NCBI GenBank assembly: GCA_021613335.1
Contig: JAJTWR010000314.1
Coordinates: 680,001-744,000 of the forward strand
Source of the DNA: Whitmania pigra
Lineage: Eukaryota; Annelida; Clitellata; Hirudinida; Haemopidae
Length of the DNA: 64,000 nt
Direction of reading: 5' to 3'
Shown here: positions 1 to 10,807 of the stretch, piece by piece
Position numbering within the stretch: position 1 is the stretch's first letter
Layout: every line of letters begins with the position of its first letter
Translations under genes and position numbers: made by a program
The notes under the pieces: model-generated
The model's database searches: none
Told to the model about the DNA's origin: nothing
Seen by the model: the letters and a program-made list of their open reading frames with translations, nothing else

Positions 1-54
1 ATTTAAGGTAGAAAAGCATAAAAAGAGTTATTTTACAAAACTTTTATGCAATCT

Positions 55-1022
55 TTAATAAAATAGTATCTTCAATTTTAGTGGGAACAGTGTTGTTGGT
101 CTCCCTTTCATTAAGGAATCAAAGTCAGGCGTTAGCTTTGTTGTAGCAATTCGCAGAATAGATCTGAGGTGTTGATCAGTTAACTGGTATCTGTGACGGT
201 ATTTATTGATCTTCATGACGCTGAACGTCCAAACAAGGCCCAAATCTTCTGTGCCATCCCCCGGAAATTTGGAAAACAGTCATCTTTAAGTGAGGCATAG
301 AACTCTTTTAATGGAAGAGAGCGGAAATTCTCCTTTAAAATTGCATCAGATTGACGATCGATTAGTTCCAATTGCACTTCTTATGGAGCTGTTTCTGGGT
401 CTTGTGACAAGGAACAGGCCACCAGCTGAAGTGACTTTTCAATTTTTTAAAAAACTGAAAACCGACGGCAGAATTCTTCATGCAGGTCATTCAGTGATTT
501 GCTATATTTATTCCCATTTTGGATGGTCTTTTCCTGTGTGGCTAGTGTGGGAAAATGAGAGAAGATTTTCTTTGAAATTTGCCTAGAAAATAAAGTCAAC
601 TTGGGTTTGAAGGCATTTACATTACTATACATGTCGTGCACATACAGGTCTTTTCCCTGTAGCTTAACGTTAAGCTCATTCATGTGAGAAAAAATGTCAA
701 CGGCAAACGCAAAGTCACACAGCCAATTCTTTTCGCTCAGCTCTGGAAAATCATCAGACTTCCCCTTTAACTCCAAAAATGTATCAATCACTTCTTTAAG
801 ATCCCACACTCGTTTAAAGACTTTGCCCAAACTCAACCAGCGGACACGAGACTGGTAAAGCAAGTGGTGGTCTGCGTCGGTTTCCTCCAGAAATGCAATG
901 AACTGAAGGTGCTGAAGTCCCTTTGCTCGTATGCAGTTAACAAGCTTTATAACTGACTAAATTATCTTGTGCTCCGCGGGCCGGCTTGAAACGGCCGCCC
1001 GGCCGTAGTTTGCCCACCCCTG
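55..1022 (-). pseudogene. hAT transposase relic (ZBED5/GTF2IRD2-like) with 5' terminal repeat
   Basis: On the minus strand, three reading frames carry successive pieces of the C-terminal half of a hAT transposase of the kind domesticated in vertebrate ZBED5, FAM200 and GTF2IRD2. The segment at 863-447 has the hallmark 'SRVRWLSLGKVFKRVWDL' and 'LHEEFCRRFSVF'. About 385-245 reads 'EVQLELIDRQSDAILKENF' and 'FYASLKDDCFPNFRG'. 243-55 ends with 'YQLTDQHLRSILRIATT', the hAT dimerisation tail. Frameshifts and a stop separate the pieces, so it is dead. The minus-strand 5' end is at 1022: the reverse complement starts CAGGGGTGGGCAAACTACGG, a typical hAT-Charlie terminal repeat. The N-terminal zinc finger is not seen, and the 3' end lies near or beyond the window edge. 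Confidence 0.85.
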
Positions 1023-1276
1023 CTCTAGATTGTTAAATCGCTATCGATAATAATACGAAGCGCTGTAGAAGCCATAACGTTGTTATTATTAGCTTGTTAA
1101 GTACCAGTGGATGAATCTAGCATTATCTAATTAGTTTAACTAATTAGTTTATTATAATTCATAATTAGTGTAATACATAATCAATCGAATTTATAATCTT
1201 AATTAATATTATCATCATTACTAATAAATGACGTTAATAAGATTTTTGTAAAGTTGTCGTCGTCGTTCAAGGAAAC

Positions 1277-1444
1277 ATGATGGCAAGGCCAAGTTCAGCC
1301 ACACTCAACAAAAAGGCAGTGACCTCAGCCATTTCGAATTGTCAACTCAAGGATTACGACCAGGTCGGGTTTAAATTTAAAAGACGTAGTGCTATAACCA
1401 ACTACAGAAAATTACTTGTTAAGTAACGTAACTAATTGCCTTGA

Positions 1445-1510
<66 letters not shown>

Positions 1511-1796
1511 CATCATCATCATCATCATCATAACATGTTAATGGGAGTCATCCATTGCTCCCCCACACCTTCATCAGTGACCTCATGAATATTAATGAGT
1601 CCATAATTAATTTATTCCAGTGCATCAACTCCTCAGCAATGCAAAACAGCATTTGCTCCACCACGTCCGGAGTCAGGAGTTCAAGCTTTGAAGGTCAGAG
1701 TTCGTCTTTCGAAGGTCGAGGTCAAGCTTTGACCCCGTCACAGTGTTCATCGGTGGGGAAGCTGCTGTCGGCAGTTCAAAAAATATCTGTGAGTAT

Positions 1797-1856
<60 letters not shown>

Positions 1857-3154
1857 TAATAATAATAATAATAATAGTATTAATGTTAACAATAACAGTT
1901 ATGTAATGACTATAAAATAACTGAAAGAATTAGAACATGTAAAATATCACCGTAATTTATGCAGGTCCAGGCTATGTCCCAGATGACAGAGATACAAAGG
2001 TTTGAATATTCAAGCTTTTTATCACATATTACAACTCATTAAAGCCAACTCCAAAATAAATAGTAACCAATATTAATTTTATTATTGTTATTAGTATTAT
2101 TATTATTATGTCTCAAAGCCTCAACAAGTTTAATCTCTCCTGCAGTCTCAATTTGCGACTGGCAGAAACTCGAGCAAGAAGCGAAAGAGGAGAGACAGCC
2201 AGAGAGTCTCCATCTTCTCCTTCGTCGTTGTCTTCATCCTGCCCTGTCGATGACCTCATGCTGAACGTGGAAGTCTCCTCAATTGCGTGTACTTCTAGTA
2301 CCTGTTCCGCCACTTCCAAGATGACGACGTCGGTGGTGAGAGCTACTCTGTCTTCCCCGACGGCACTTACCACCACAACCACCACTGCCGCATGCATCTC
2401 CAGCGTGACAACGTTTTCCACCATGTCGCCGTCATTAGCGCAAGAAAGAGTCAAAGTGGTACGCCCCACTTTTCTCCCCTTCTCTCCCTTGAAATTCCAG
2501 CCTCTTTACCCTAGAAAGTCCACTCGCCGGGGAGACACCGGAGGCCATGTGTTGGCAACTTCTGGATCAATATCTTTTCCATCTTCGTCTACCACATATT
2601 CCTCTTCACTGGCTTCGACACCACAAACCGTTCCAAACGCTGATCGCTGCCAGTCCTTTCCGAAAAAATCTTACGGATCCGGCGCTGCTGAAATTCCGGG
2701 TAGCTTTGCCAAGAGCAGAGCTGTCGAAGATCTGTCCATGTACGAAGGGGATGGTCCAGGATTTACCAGAGAGCAGGATAGGGCGAATGTTTCGACACCG
2801 TCTGCCGAGGACTTTCTAAACGAATGCATCCTGGAATTGGAGGGCGTCGTGGACAACCATCTGAATATTTCTGATTCACAGATAACCATCCTCGTCGACC
2901 CTTGTCCGGACAACAACAATCTCAACGTCGAAGAACCGAAAGATGACTGTGTCACCTGTTGCAGGAGCTGCACTGAACTATTCCAAGCAGACGCCTCGGC
3001 GAGCAGCACACTCAACCTACAAAAATCTTTTTCCTCACAGACCATCGACAGGAGAAAGGCTGACGAAACAGTCGCGAAGAACAACTCGGAGGTGAAGGAA
3101 GAATCGGTCGATCCTCCCAAAACGCCGACTTCTCTGTCCTTGTATTTCAAATGA
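1277..3154 (+). CDS. Unrecognised Ser/Thr-rich protein, four exons, 466 aa
   Basis: Exons 1277-1422, 1578-1788, 1965-1999 and 2146-3154 have GT-AG borders and compatible phases and total 1,401 nt. The start is ATGATG at 1277. The N-terminus is basic ('GFKFKRRSAITNYRKLL'). Residues around 105-135, across exons 2-4, look helical ('VGKLLSAVQKISVQAMSQM' then 'SLNLRLAETRARSERGE'). The rest is low-complexity Ser/Thr/Pro-rich, with a conserved-looking acidic stretch ('EDFLNECILELEGVVDN') and a CxxCCRSC cysteine cluster near residue 395. I recognise no family. Exon 2 holds a short internal repeat, SSSFEGQSSSFEG. An (AAT)n tract begins right after the exon 2 donor. The 35-nt exon 3 is the weakest link, but phase demands it. 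Confidence 0.6.
1447..1531. repeat. (AAT)n/(CAT)n microsatellite
   Basis: About 20 AAT units followed by seven CAT/ATC units, inside intron 1 of the four-exon gene. Confidence 0.95.
1796..1877. repeat. (AAT)n microsatellite
   Basis: AAT repeats with two single-base phase slips, starting a few bases after the exon 2 donor of the same gene. Confidence 0.95.
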
Positions 3155-3185
3155 CAGCATCTTTTGCCCAGGTGTTCACTTGTTG

Positions 3186-3393
3186 GGCACTCCGTCATAA
3201 TAGCCCGGCGACAAAATAGCCCCGTCAAAACAGCACCATCAAAACATAAAATTCATTTCATTTAATCAAATTTGAAACCAGTTATCGGTTAATGTCTTCA
3301 ACTCATATAAATATTTTTTTTTTATAAAGATACATTGACGGGAATGTTTTGACGGGGCTATTTTGTCGCTGGGCTATTTTGACGGGTCACCCA
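3186..3393. mobile_element. MITE with long terminal inverted repeats
   Basis: The left arm (3186-3231) and the reverse complement of the right arm (3345-3393) match over about 45 bases. Both contain GCGACAAAATAGCCCCGTCA, flanked by a second copy of the same theme (GTCAAAATAGCCC). The 110-base centre is AT-rich and non-coding. A related shorter motif (TTTTGACGGGATGCCC) sits near 27,519 in an M13 intron. There is no transposase, so it is non-autonomous, and I cannot assign a superfamily. Confidence 0.8.
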
Positions 3394-5231
3394 CTTGTTG
3401 TGCTAATCAGGTTTCAAACCAAACGTTAGCAACTTCCAATGTGGGGTTGGAATTTCAAAGTTTGGTTGATAAAGTTTCCTACTAAAGAAACCAAGGAGGC
3501 ACAGCGCAATGTTAAGATTTTATGCGTTTAAATGGCACAATTTTTGGCATTATCATTGAAATTTGAATTATGAGAAATTTGAGAAGAAGAAGGTCCTTGA
3601 ATGGCTCCTTCATGCCACGGATCTTCAATGTGATTTATTATTCAATGTTTCGGATAAAAATTATCAATCTAATTTCGGTTTTGGTTGGAAATGGCACAAT
3701 ATTTGAATTTCTCTCCTAGAATCAACAAATCGTCAAGTTGATAACCTTATCAATTGTCGTCTGGTTCTTACACCGTCACTTAATAATGTCATCAGCATCA
3801 TGGAAAAGATGATACGATAGTGAATATCATGTTTCCCAATAAGCCATCGGTAATAGCTTGGATTTGTAGAATCGTCCGCCTCGATGATAAGTGGTTGTAA
3901 ATTGTAACTGATAAAACTGTAAACTGTTGCATCTCTAAAATGTCTTCAAAGGCTATATTAGTCCTAAGAATCTTCTATTTATATTTCATCTTTCGACTTT
4001 GGCGACGCATTTCAAATCTGCCACTGGCGATCGCTGACAAGGACTGTCTCTAAAAGAGACTGATTTTAATTGTTCGACTTATGGCGACTTTTCCATTCTG
4101 GATGATTGCAGCATCTGCATGACTGTACTTTCGGCGGTTTCTCAGCGAACCAATGCTATACTTTTGTTTCGTGAGTTCGTCACTTTGTTTTTATTCTATC
4201 GCATTTTTGTGTCAAGTTTTTTTTATTCTTATTACTGTTAGTATTTTTTTTAATGACGATTTCTAACACAGCAAGCACAGTTTCTTGCAAACTTTGCGAT
4301 GCTAAGTCTATGCGCTTCAGCTGGTTCTGACATTTATATTATAGAATTTTATATATTACATAATGATAACAACTAGAAGCTATCCATAAAGTATGTATTT
4401 GAGGCTTTTTGTTATGTATCTAATTTTTAAAGTTACAATCGGTTACGAATGATCATGATATTGTCTTCCAAACTGCACTAGCCACCATTTTGCAGCTTAC
4501 CCTTTAAAATTTCATTACTTCTATTGTTAATGTTAAAATTTAAAATATTCAATAGAGTTTTCGGCAAAATTGATGGGTGCCTTTTTCATTTGTGATTCAA
4601 CTGGCTACAACAGAATTCCTTAACTTCCAGTATCGTGCTGAATGTAATCTGTGATGTTCAATCCACCCCGTTAGTTTGTTACTCTCTGCCAAAGAAATTC
4701 GTCTGACTTTTTTTTATTTTGTATGTTTTTGGTCGCGTTTTTATAATAATAAACACTAATTATTCGCTTTGGTTTTATTTTATCACTTGCCTTCGTGTTT
4801 GAATCTCAATTATCTAAGAATTCTGCTGATGTTGTATTCCAGTTTTCTCCTTACCAGTGGCGTAATTACTTACACGCCTTAGTCCAAGTTGGAACACTAC
4901 TACATGATGATGTATCAACTCGCTACTCGATGATGAAGAGCTTAAACGAGAAGAGGACCAATATTAATCAGCTGTTGGAGATTCTGAAAATAGACTTCTT
5001 CGAGTGGCTGAATGTTAGGAGCTAGTGGAATGGGTGACGGTCGACGAAACTGAATATCAAGAAAGTTATAAATGCGAATGAAACAAATACCTGCGATAAT
5101 AGAGTGTAAACAGAATTTTTTTTCTCCGGTTAAAAACCGCAACAAAACTCGTTCTAAATACTTTGTATAAATAAATATTGATTAAATTTGTTTGCTTGAT
5201 TGAAATATTTCTGTCCGCTAAATAATTCGTC
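3394..5231. other. Intergenic, no supportable gene
   Basis: AT-rich sequence. An open stretch at 4795-5025 could encode a soluble peptide (ending 'IDFFEWLNVRS'), but I see no start context, splice partners or family resemblance. The 5' untranslated part of the downstream LINE probably begins somewhere after about 5,000, but I cannot place its 5' end. Confidence 0.5.
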
Positions 5232-5981
5232 ATGGCGAGGTCGTTAACACCAGATTCCTTGGAACTCATTCTAAATTCGGTGATGAAGCACGCGAACGAA
5301 AATTCAAACCTGCTAATAAAGCAGTTAAACGATCATATGACTAATGCTATCAACCAGATGAATGTCAATATGAGCAAAATGTTAGAAACTTTTTCGACTA
5401 CGGTGCAGGTAATGGTTTCTCAAGTTACTAAAACTATATCTGAAACTCTCAATGAGATGACCAAGGCCATCATGTCCAGATTTGAGGCGCTTGAGCAGAC
5501 CATGCCAACTCGCCCGCCCAGCATGGATTTAACAGTGATAAAAAATGCCATGTGGGATGTCGAGAAAGAGAGACTGGAGAAAGCCAAACGTTCAAAAAAC
5601 GTCATTATCTCCGGTTTGCCATCTCAGCCCTCAGTAAATGACGATAGGCTTGTGCAAAGTTTCATTGAGCAAAATCTCACTGTCAAACCTGCCATTGCCA
5701 ATGTACGTAGATTTGGAAAGGAGCCTACAAACACCAAGCTCTGTGTCACTTTCATGAACCCAGAGGCAGTAGCTGATGTGATTTCCTCGTCCCGAGTCCT
5801 CCGAATGTCCACAGATCCATCCATCAGGAAAGTGTTCATGAATCGGGATCTAACTCCCAAAGAGGCTGAGGCTGCTTACCAGAAAAGATGTGAAAAGAGA
5901 TTAAAGGCTGCTCAAGATACTTCATCAGAGAAGTTGTCTTCAGTACTGGTACAGCCCAACATTCAGCCCTTTCGGAAATGA
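5232..5981 (+). CDS. LINE ORF1 (coiled-coil nucleic-acid-binding protein)
   Basis: A 249-residue ORF starting MARSLTPDSLELILNS at a plain ATG. Residues about 10-100 are heptad-rich, with many Met, Asn and Gln (a coiled coil). The core 'SKNVIISGLPSQPSVNDD', 'VRRFGKEP', 'KLCVTF' and 'IRKVFMNRDLTPKE' resembles the RRM-like/CTD ORF1 proteins of CR1 and Jockey LINEs that coat the element RNA. There is no CCHC zinc knuckle. It overlaps the ORF2 frame at its 3' end. Confidence 0.8.
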   Translation: MARSLTPDSLELILNSVMKHANENSNLLIKQLNDHMTNAINQMNVNMSKMLETFSTTVQVMVSQVTKTISETLNEMTKAIMSRFEALEQTMPTRPPSMDLTVIKNAMWDVEKERLEKAKRSKNVIISGLPSQPSVNDDRLVQSFIEQNLTVKPAIANVRRFGKEPTNTKLCVTFMNPEAVADVISSSRVLRMSTDPSIRKVFMNRDLTPKEAEAAYQKRCEKRLKAAQDTSSEKLSSVLVQPNIQPFRK

Positions 5982-8778
5982 ATCAAAGGCTTGGGCATTT
6001 ACAAACATCCGAAGCATTGTAAATAAACGAGAAGAATTTACTTTATTTTTGAAGACTCATAATCTAGAGATTTTTGGTTTGGTTGAAACATGGCTGAATC
6101 ATGAACCAGATGGATTATTTCTCCCTATAGAATATCAAGCTTTTCGTTACGATAGAGGTTCTCGTGGTGGTGGTGTGGCCTTCATTGTTAAGAAGAATCT
6201 TAGAGTGAGACAAATCCCAATTCCACCTGAGTATAGCCATATTGAATTATTATGTGTTGATATTTACACTGGCAGTTCAACCTGCAGGGCCATAATCTAC
6301 TACAGACCAGGAGGATTTAATTCTGAATCTGTAGATTACACTCTAAAGAGCATCCAATGTCTCACCCACCTATGCAATAATACAGAACTAGTATGTATTA
6401 TGGGTGACTTTAATCTTCCTGATATGAACTGGAAAGACTGCTCTCATCCCGATAATGAAATATACAACTTATTTACCAACTTTATGGATGAAATGGGTCT
6501 ACATCAATTTGTTGAATCTCCAACTCGACAGTCAAACATCCTGGATCTACTCCTCTCGAATGATGCATGCTTTCTATCACAGATTGAAATGATGCCCCCA
6601 ATTGCTCAGAGTGACCACAACACCATAGTTTTTAAAACAAACCTCCCAAGGCAATCGAATATGCTCTACTGTCAAAACTATAAACACATAACCAAATCAG
6701 GTTATCGAGATCTCAATAATTACTTTTGTGAAATCAACTGGAATGACCTATTTCAATATTGCTTTTCTGTTGACGACTGCTGGAGAATGTTTTTAAATAT
6801 TGTGCAGAATGCCATTGATAGGATTACTCCTAAACGTAACCCTCCCATCACTACCACTGGAACGACAAAACCATTATATCCTGACTTCATTTTAAAGGCC
6901 CAGAGAATGAAACTCCTTGCCTTCCGTAAATGGCATTTAGGTGGGAGGATTGAGGACAAAAATCTCTTCGACAGGCTTTCAAGAAATCTCAAAAAAATCA
7001 TTAAAGACCACCACAATTTACAAGAGAGTAGGCTTGCATCATCCGGAGATTTGGGACAGTTCTACCGCTTTGTGAACAGAAAACTATCAACACACAACCC
7101 AATACAGGAATTAAAAAAGCAAGATGAAACTTACACTTCAGATTCAATTGAAATGGCAAATATTTTTAACACCTACTTTTGTAGTGTATTCACAACTGAT
7201 GATGGCTCAATTCCTACCTTAACTTCACGTACCAACAAGAAAATTGCCCAAATAACGTTTACTCCAGACCGTACTTACCAAACACTCCGCAATCTCAAGC
7301 CATCCTTCTCATCTGGTCCGGATGGAATAACAAATAACTTCCTCAGAAATTGTGCTACCGGTCTCTGCTTGCCACTCTGCCACATCTTTAGCTTCTCTTT
7401 CAATATGCACGAACTACCCCATGATTGGAGATCTGCTCATATAACCCCTATACATAAAAAAGGCGCCACTTCTGACCCCAGTAACTACCGACCTATATCG
7501 CTCACATCCTGTTGCTGTCGAGCAATGGAGCGGATGATTAACGAAGACATCTTGAATTACCTACAAGTCAACAATCTTATATCACTTGAACAACATGGCT
7601 TTCTTAACTCCAGATCAACATGCACAAACCTCATGGAATGCACAAACGACTGGTCCATGTCAATGCAGCAGGGCACCGACATCATATACTTCGACTTCAG
7701 GAAGGCATTCGATTCAGTATCTCATCAAAAGCTGCTGATCAAACTTCGGGCTTATGGATTCTCAGGCAACCTGCTTTCGTGGCTCGAAGCATTCCTATCA
7801 AACCGATCTCAATCAGTCAAAATAAACGGCCACCTATCCATCAATGGCGATGTAATCAGTGGTGTGCCTCAAGGGAGTGTGCTCGGACCTACGCTGTTCC
7901 TAATTTATATAAACGATGTTGCCGACACACTCGCTAAAAAATCTGTCAAATTAAAATTATTTGCAGATGATATCAAACTCTACTCAAAATCTTCATCTCC
8001 TCAGAACTCTTCCTTGCAAACTGCAATCAACGAGTTGGTGCTATGGAGCAATAAATGGCAATTACAGCTGGCTCCCGAAAAATGCATACAAATTTCCATC
8101 AAGACATTACGCATCAAGACTCCATCAAGCAACTACACAATTGCCTCACAAACCTTACCCGTATCAGATAGCGCCCGTGATCTTGGGGTGCTCATTGATA
8201 ACACACTCACCTACAAAGCCCACATTAACACCATTGTTCATAAAGCATTTGTGAGGTTGAGACTACTCCTTAAATGCTTTCGTACAAGACACAAAAAAAT
8301 TCTAACCAGAGCATATTGCACTTATGTCCGACCTATCCTCGAATATTGTTCCCCAATATGGAGCCCACATAGCAAGCAGCTCGTACGAAAGATCGAACGT
8401 GTCCAAAGATATTTTACAAGAACCATACCCGGATTTAGATCTCTGCCCTACCATACCAGATTACGACTGCTGAGACTCAATACTCTTGAACATAGACGGC
8501 TTATCAGCGACCTATGCTTCTGCTATAAAATAGTTCACGGGCTTGTTCAGTGCACAATTCCGGAATTCCCTTCGTTTCTTACTTCAAGAACTCGCGGTCA
8601 TCTCCTTCGTCTACGACAAGAACAATGTTCCACCAAACACAGGCAACACTTCTTTATCAACCGAGTCGTCAAACCCTGGAACTCTCTACCCCCTGACATC
8701 ATTAATTCCTCAACATTTTCTCGCTTCAAATCCTGCCTGTCGCTCTTTAACCTCAATAATTACCTCCTAATTAAGTGA
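5905..8778 (+). CDS. LINE ORF2: endonuclease plus reverse transcriptase
   Basis: The open frame runs from just after a stop at 5902-5904 to 8778. Endonuclease motifs: 'AFTNIRSIVNKREEF' (about 5993-6037), 'FGLVETWLN', 'CIMGDFNLPDMNW' and 'SDHNTIVF' (the SDH catalytic box). RT motifs: 'KPSFSSGPDGITNNFL', 'HITPIHKKG', 'NYRPISLTSCCCRAMER', 'IIYFDFRKAFDSVSH' (D of motif A), 'SGVPQGSVLGPTLFLIYIND' and 'LKLFADDIKLY' (FADD). The endonuclease starts upstream of any in-frame ATG, so ORF2 probably relies on recoding or reinitiation from ORF1. Confidence 0.9.
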   Translation, partial: RLLKILHQRSCLQYWYSPTFSPFGNESKAWAFTNIRSIVNKREEFTLFLKTHNLEIFGLVETWLNHEPDGLFLPIEYQAFRYDRGSRGGGVAFIVKKNLRVRQIPIPPEYSHIELLCVDIYTGSSTCRAIIYYRPGGFNSESVDYTLKSIQCLTHLCNNTELVCIMGDFNLPDMNWKDCSHPDNEIYNLFTNFMDEMGLHQFVESPTRQSNILDLLLSNDACFLSQIEMMPPIAQSDHNTIVFKTNLPRQSNMLYCQNYKHITKSGYRDLNNYFCEINWNDLFQYCFSVDDCWRMFLNIVQNAIDRITPKRNPPITTTGTTKPLYPDFILKAQRMKLLAFRKWHLGGRIEDKNLFDRLSRNLKKIIKDHHNLQESRLASSGDLGQFYRFVNRKLSTHNPIQELKKQDETYTSDSIEMANIFNTYFCSVFTTDDGSIPTLTSRTNKKIAQITFTPDRTYQTLRNLKPSFSSGPDGITNNFLRNCATGLCLPLCHIFSFSFNMHELPHDWRSAHITPIHKKGATSDPSNYRPISLTSCCCRAMERMINEDILNYLQVNNLISLEQHGFLNSRSTCTNLMECTNDWSMSMQQGTDIIYFDFRKAFDSVSHQKLLIKLRAYGFSGNLLSWLEAFLSNRSQSVKINGHLSINGDVISGVPQGSVLGPTLFLIYINDVADTLAKKSVKLKLFADDIKLYSKSSSPQNSSLQTAINELVLWSNKWQLQLAPEKCIQISIKTLRIKTPSSNYTIASQTLPVSDSARDLGVLIDNTLTYKAHINTIVHKAFVRLRLLLKCFRTRHKKILTRAYCTYVRPILEYCSPIWSPHSKQLVRKIERVQRYFTRTIPGFRSLPYHTRLRLLRLNTLEHRRLISDLCFCYKIVHGLVQCTIPEFPSFLTSRTRGHLLRLRQEQCSTKHRQHFFINRVVKPWNSLPPDIINSSTFSRFKSCLSLFNLNNYLLIK

Positions 8779-8910
8779 TCACTTAACCTTCTTACCGTTG
8801 CACTCTGTTCTCGCGAACATCTAAAACCATTGTATATAATTGCGTAAGAGGTCATAGATGACCCTGCAATTTGTTTTGAAATAAAATAATAAAAAAAAAA
8901 AAAAAAAAAA

Positions 8911-9409
8911 TTTAATTTTAAAAAATTGGAATGGATTTTTTTGGTTATGTAATTCTGAAACTGAAACTGAAGCATAATAGAAACTGAAATGATGTCAGGA
9001 CAACTTGATAGAAACCGATAAAATGAAAATAAATAACAAAACTTTAAGGAAACTAAAGCTGAAAATATTTTTATAAAACTGAATAGAAACTAAATAGAAA
9101 TTCATAGAAATTGCGAAACTGGAATAACACTGGTCCAGAGAAAATTAGAGATACTTACATTTTAATTTTTATTTATTTTGTAATATAAAGTTTATAAAGT
9201 TTTTTCGTCAGGGTTATAACAGTATTTATCTCAATAAATTAATTTACAATTAATCATTATATCACCGTTGGTCAGGGACGTCATTTCAGCAATGTCCAAG
9301 GGAGGGGCAAACCCTCGCACACTTGAGATGACGACCATTTTTTTGCTTCTATCCAAAACTCAATGCAGTGGGGAGGCATACCCTAGTAAAATATGCCCCA
9401 TCCCCTGCC
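8911..9409. other. Intergenic, nothing recognised
   Basis: AT-rich sequence downstream of the LINE poly(A) with no coding signal or repeat I can name. Confidence 0.5.
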
Positions 9410-9695
9410 GTTGATAACGATATGAAGATTGTGAGCACGCAAGCTCTTTAAATTTTAAATTTCATTGATGAATGATAATATCGGTCCAGATGTGCGATTG
9501 AATAATGAAGTTTTTTTGAGAGGTGAAGGTCTTCAAATTTATGAAACCACTTTTGTTAAATCTCACAATCCATTTTAAGACGAATTCCTTTCACCTAAAT
9601 ACATTAGTGAATGCTCAAGCTTTCCTCATTGAAACGGGATTTTCTATCTTCGACTGTCGTTGAACTTGATGGTATGAAAACCGTCAAACTTTGTA
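9410..9695. repeat. Upstream duplication block of M13 copy A
   Basis: Matches 19705-19995 (upstream of copy B) and in part 37500-37645 (upstream of copy C). Shared anchors include TTCAAATTTATGAAACCACT and 'TTGAACTTGATGGT'. This marks the left side of the duplicated unit. Confidence 0.8.
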
Positions 9696-10800
9696 CAATT
9701 AAAATTTCCCAATTCTATTCAATCAAAGTGTAAAGAGAAAAGTCACTGATACAATTAGCAAGTATGATATGCTTTTTAAGAAGAAAAAAAATGAAGAATC
9801 TTTCTCAAACAAGTTTATTTGACATAGCCATAACTGATGGAATATGGCTCTGTGCCGAGGGCGAATATTTGTATTATTCGCAACTGCAACAGTACTAGAA
9901 AGGCAAAGTAGGAAAATTTGTAACAAGCTTATTACAAAACTATGAATGCCTGAGAGATGTCCACTATTAAAAATGATCAGTTAACTTGGACGAGCAAGGA
10001 AGGAGGAAAAGAAAAAGATGATTTAGCGAGAAGTTTGTTGAAGTTTCTGTATCAATTAATTAGAGTCTTTAATCATTTCAAACATTTTAAGATGATCATG
10101 CACTTCAAAGCTTATCTAACGCTTTTTTTTTGCATTGCTTTCATACATTCTTGTACACGAATCTCGGATCCTGGTCAATGTTTTATGTACTTTCATTTCT
10201 GGAGTGTGGGGCAAAGTATGGATTGGTCGCAAATGTTTAATAACCAAGAGTATGAAGATTTACAGTAGCAAGTTGAAAAAACAACCATCTCTTTGAAAAC
10301 ACATTGGTTTACAAAAGCTTCACCTCTAAATATAAAGCATAGAAACATTTGTGCAGAGAAAGTCATCAAAGTAATTCAGGGTTTGTATCCACGGTGACGG
10401 AGCAAGCAACCTAAAACTGAATTTGCGTTTTTCCTTTGAGTAACAATTAACTAACAACGATTTAAGTACCACAGAAATTGCTAACTGATTTTATTGACGT
10501 AAATGGGTTTTTTTTAATTCTCAAACAAACTTATTGCGGTATCATTTTATCACTGTTTATATGTTAAAGTTTAAACATTGAAATATTGCTACCTCTGCTT
10601 AATACAAGTCATTCTTTTACCATTTTATAAAAATTTTTGGAATTAGTCAACAAATACTATTGTATGTGAGGAGAAAACTGAAGTGGTGGTTGATGTTTAT
10701 TTTTAATAGATTATGCCAAATACTGCTTTTTTTAAACTTTTGCATAAATGTTCAACTAATGCTATGCGTTTTTGAAAATCTGTAAAAAAAATTAAAAACT
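9696..10800. other. Insertion private to the copy A upstream region
   Basis: In the B and C units the upstream block runs straight into the promoter-proximal sequence ending ATGTGCAGTCAATAA. In A about 1.1 kb intervenes. I see no terminal repeats or transposase. It contains the small ORF at 10092-10268. Confidence 0.55.
10092..10268 (+). CDS. Possible small secreted protein (58 aa), uncertain
   Basis: From the ATG at 10092 (or 10098) the ORF gives a short basic start, a hydrophobic run ('LTLFFCIAFIHSC') suited to a signal peptide, then a polar tail ending 'FNNQEYEDLQ'. It is a single-exon ORF inside the A-specific insertion. No family is recognised, and an ORF this short can occur by chance. 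Confidence 0.25.
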   Translation: MIMHFKAYLTLFFCIAFIHSCTRISDPGQCFMYFHFWSVGQSMDWSQMFNNQEYEDLQ

Positions 10801-10807
10801 CATAAGC

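Larger units (their letters stand above)
5232..8910 (+). mobile_element. CR1-like non-LTR retrotransposon with intact ORFs
   Basis: A two-ORF LINE: ORF1 5232-5981, ORF2 about 5905-8778, a short 3' UTR and an A-tract at 8889-8909. ORF2 runs endonuclease then reverse transcriptase and ends in the 'PWNSLPPDIINSSTFSRFK' tail usual in CR1/L2-type elements. No RNase H is visible. The absence of stops over 3.5 kb suggests recent insertion. The 5' boundary is not determined. Confidence 0.9.

Noticed and set aside
2113..3228. Long minus-strand ORFs opposite the four-exon gene (2469-2113 and 3228-2671)
   Set aside because: Mirror frames of the plus-strand coding exon; no splice or start support, and the plus frame joins upstream exons in phase.
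4795..5025. 76-residue open frame before the LINE
   Set aside because: No splice sites, start context or family resemblance. May be LINE 5' UTR or chance.
9723..9926. Minus-strand ORF with a hydrophobic start
   Set aside because: Phe/Ser-rich translation of A-rich DNA; no other coding evidence.
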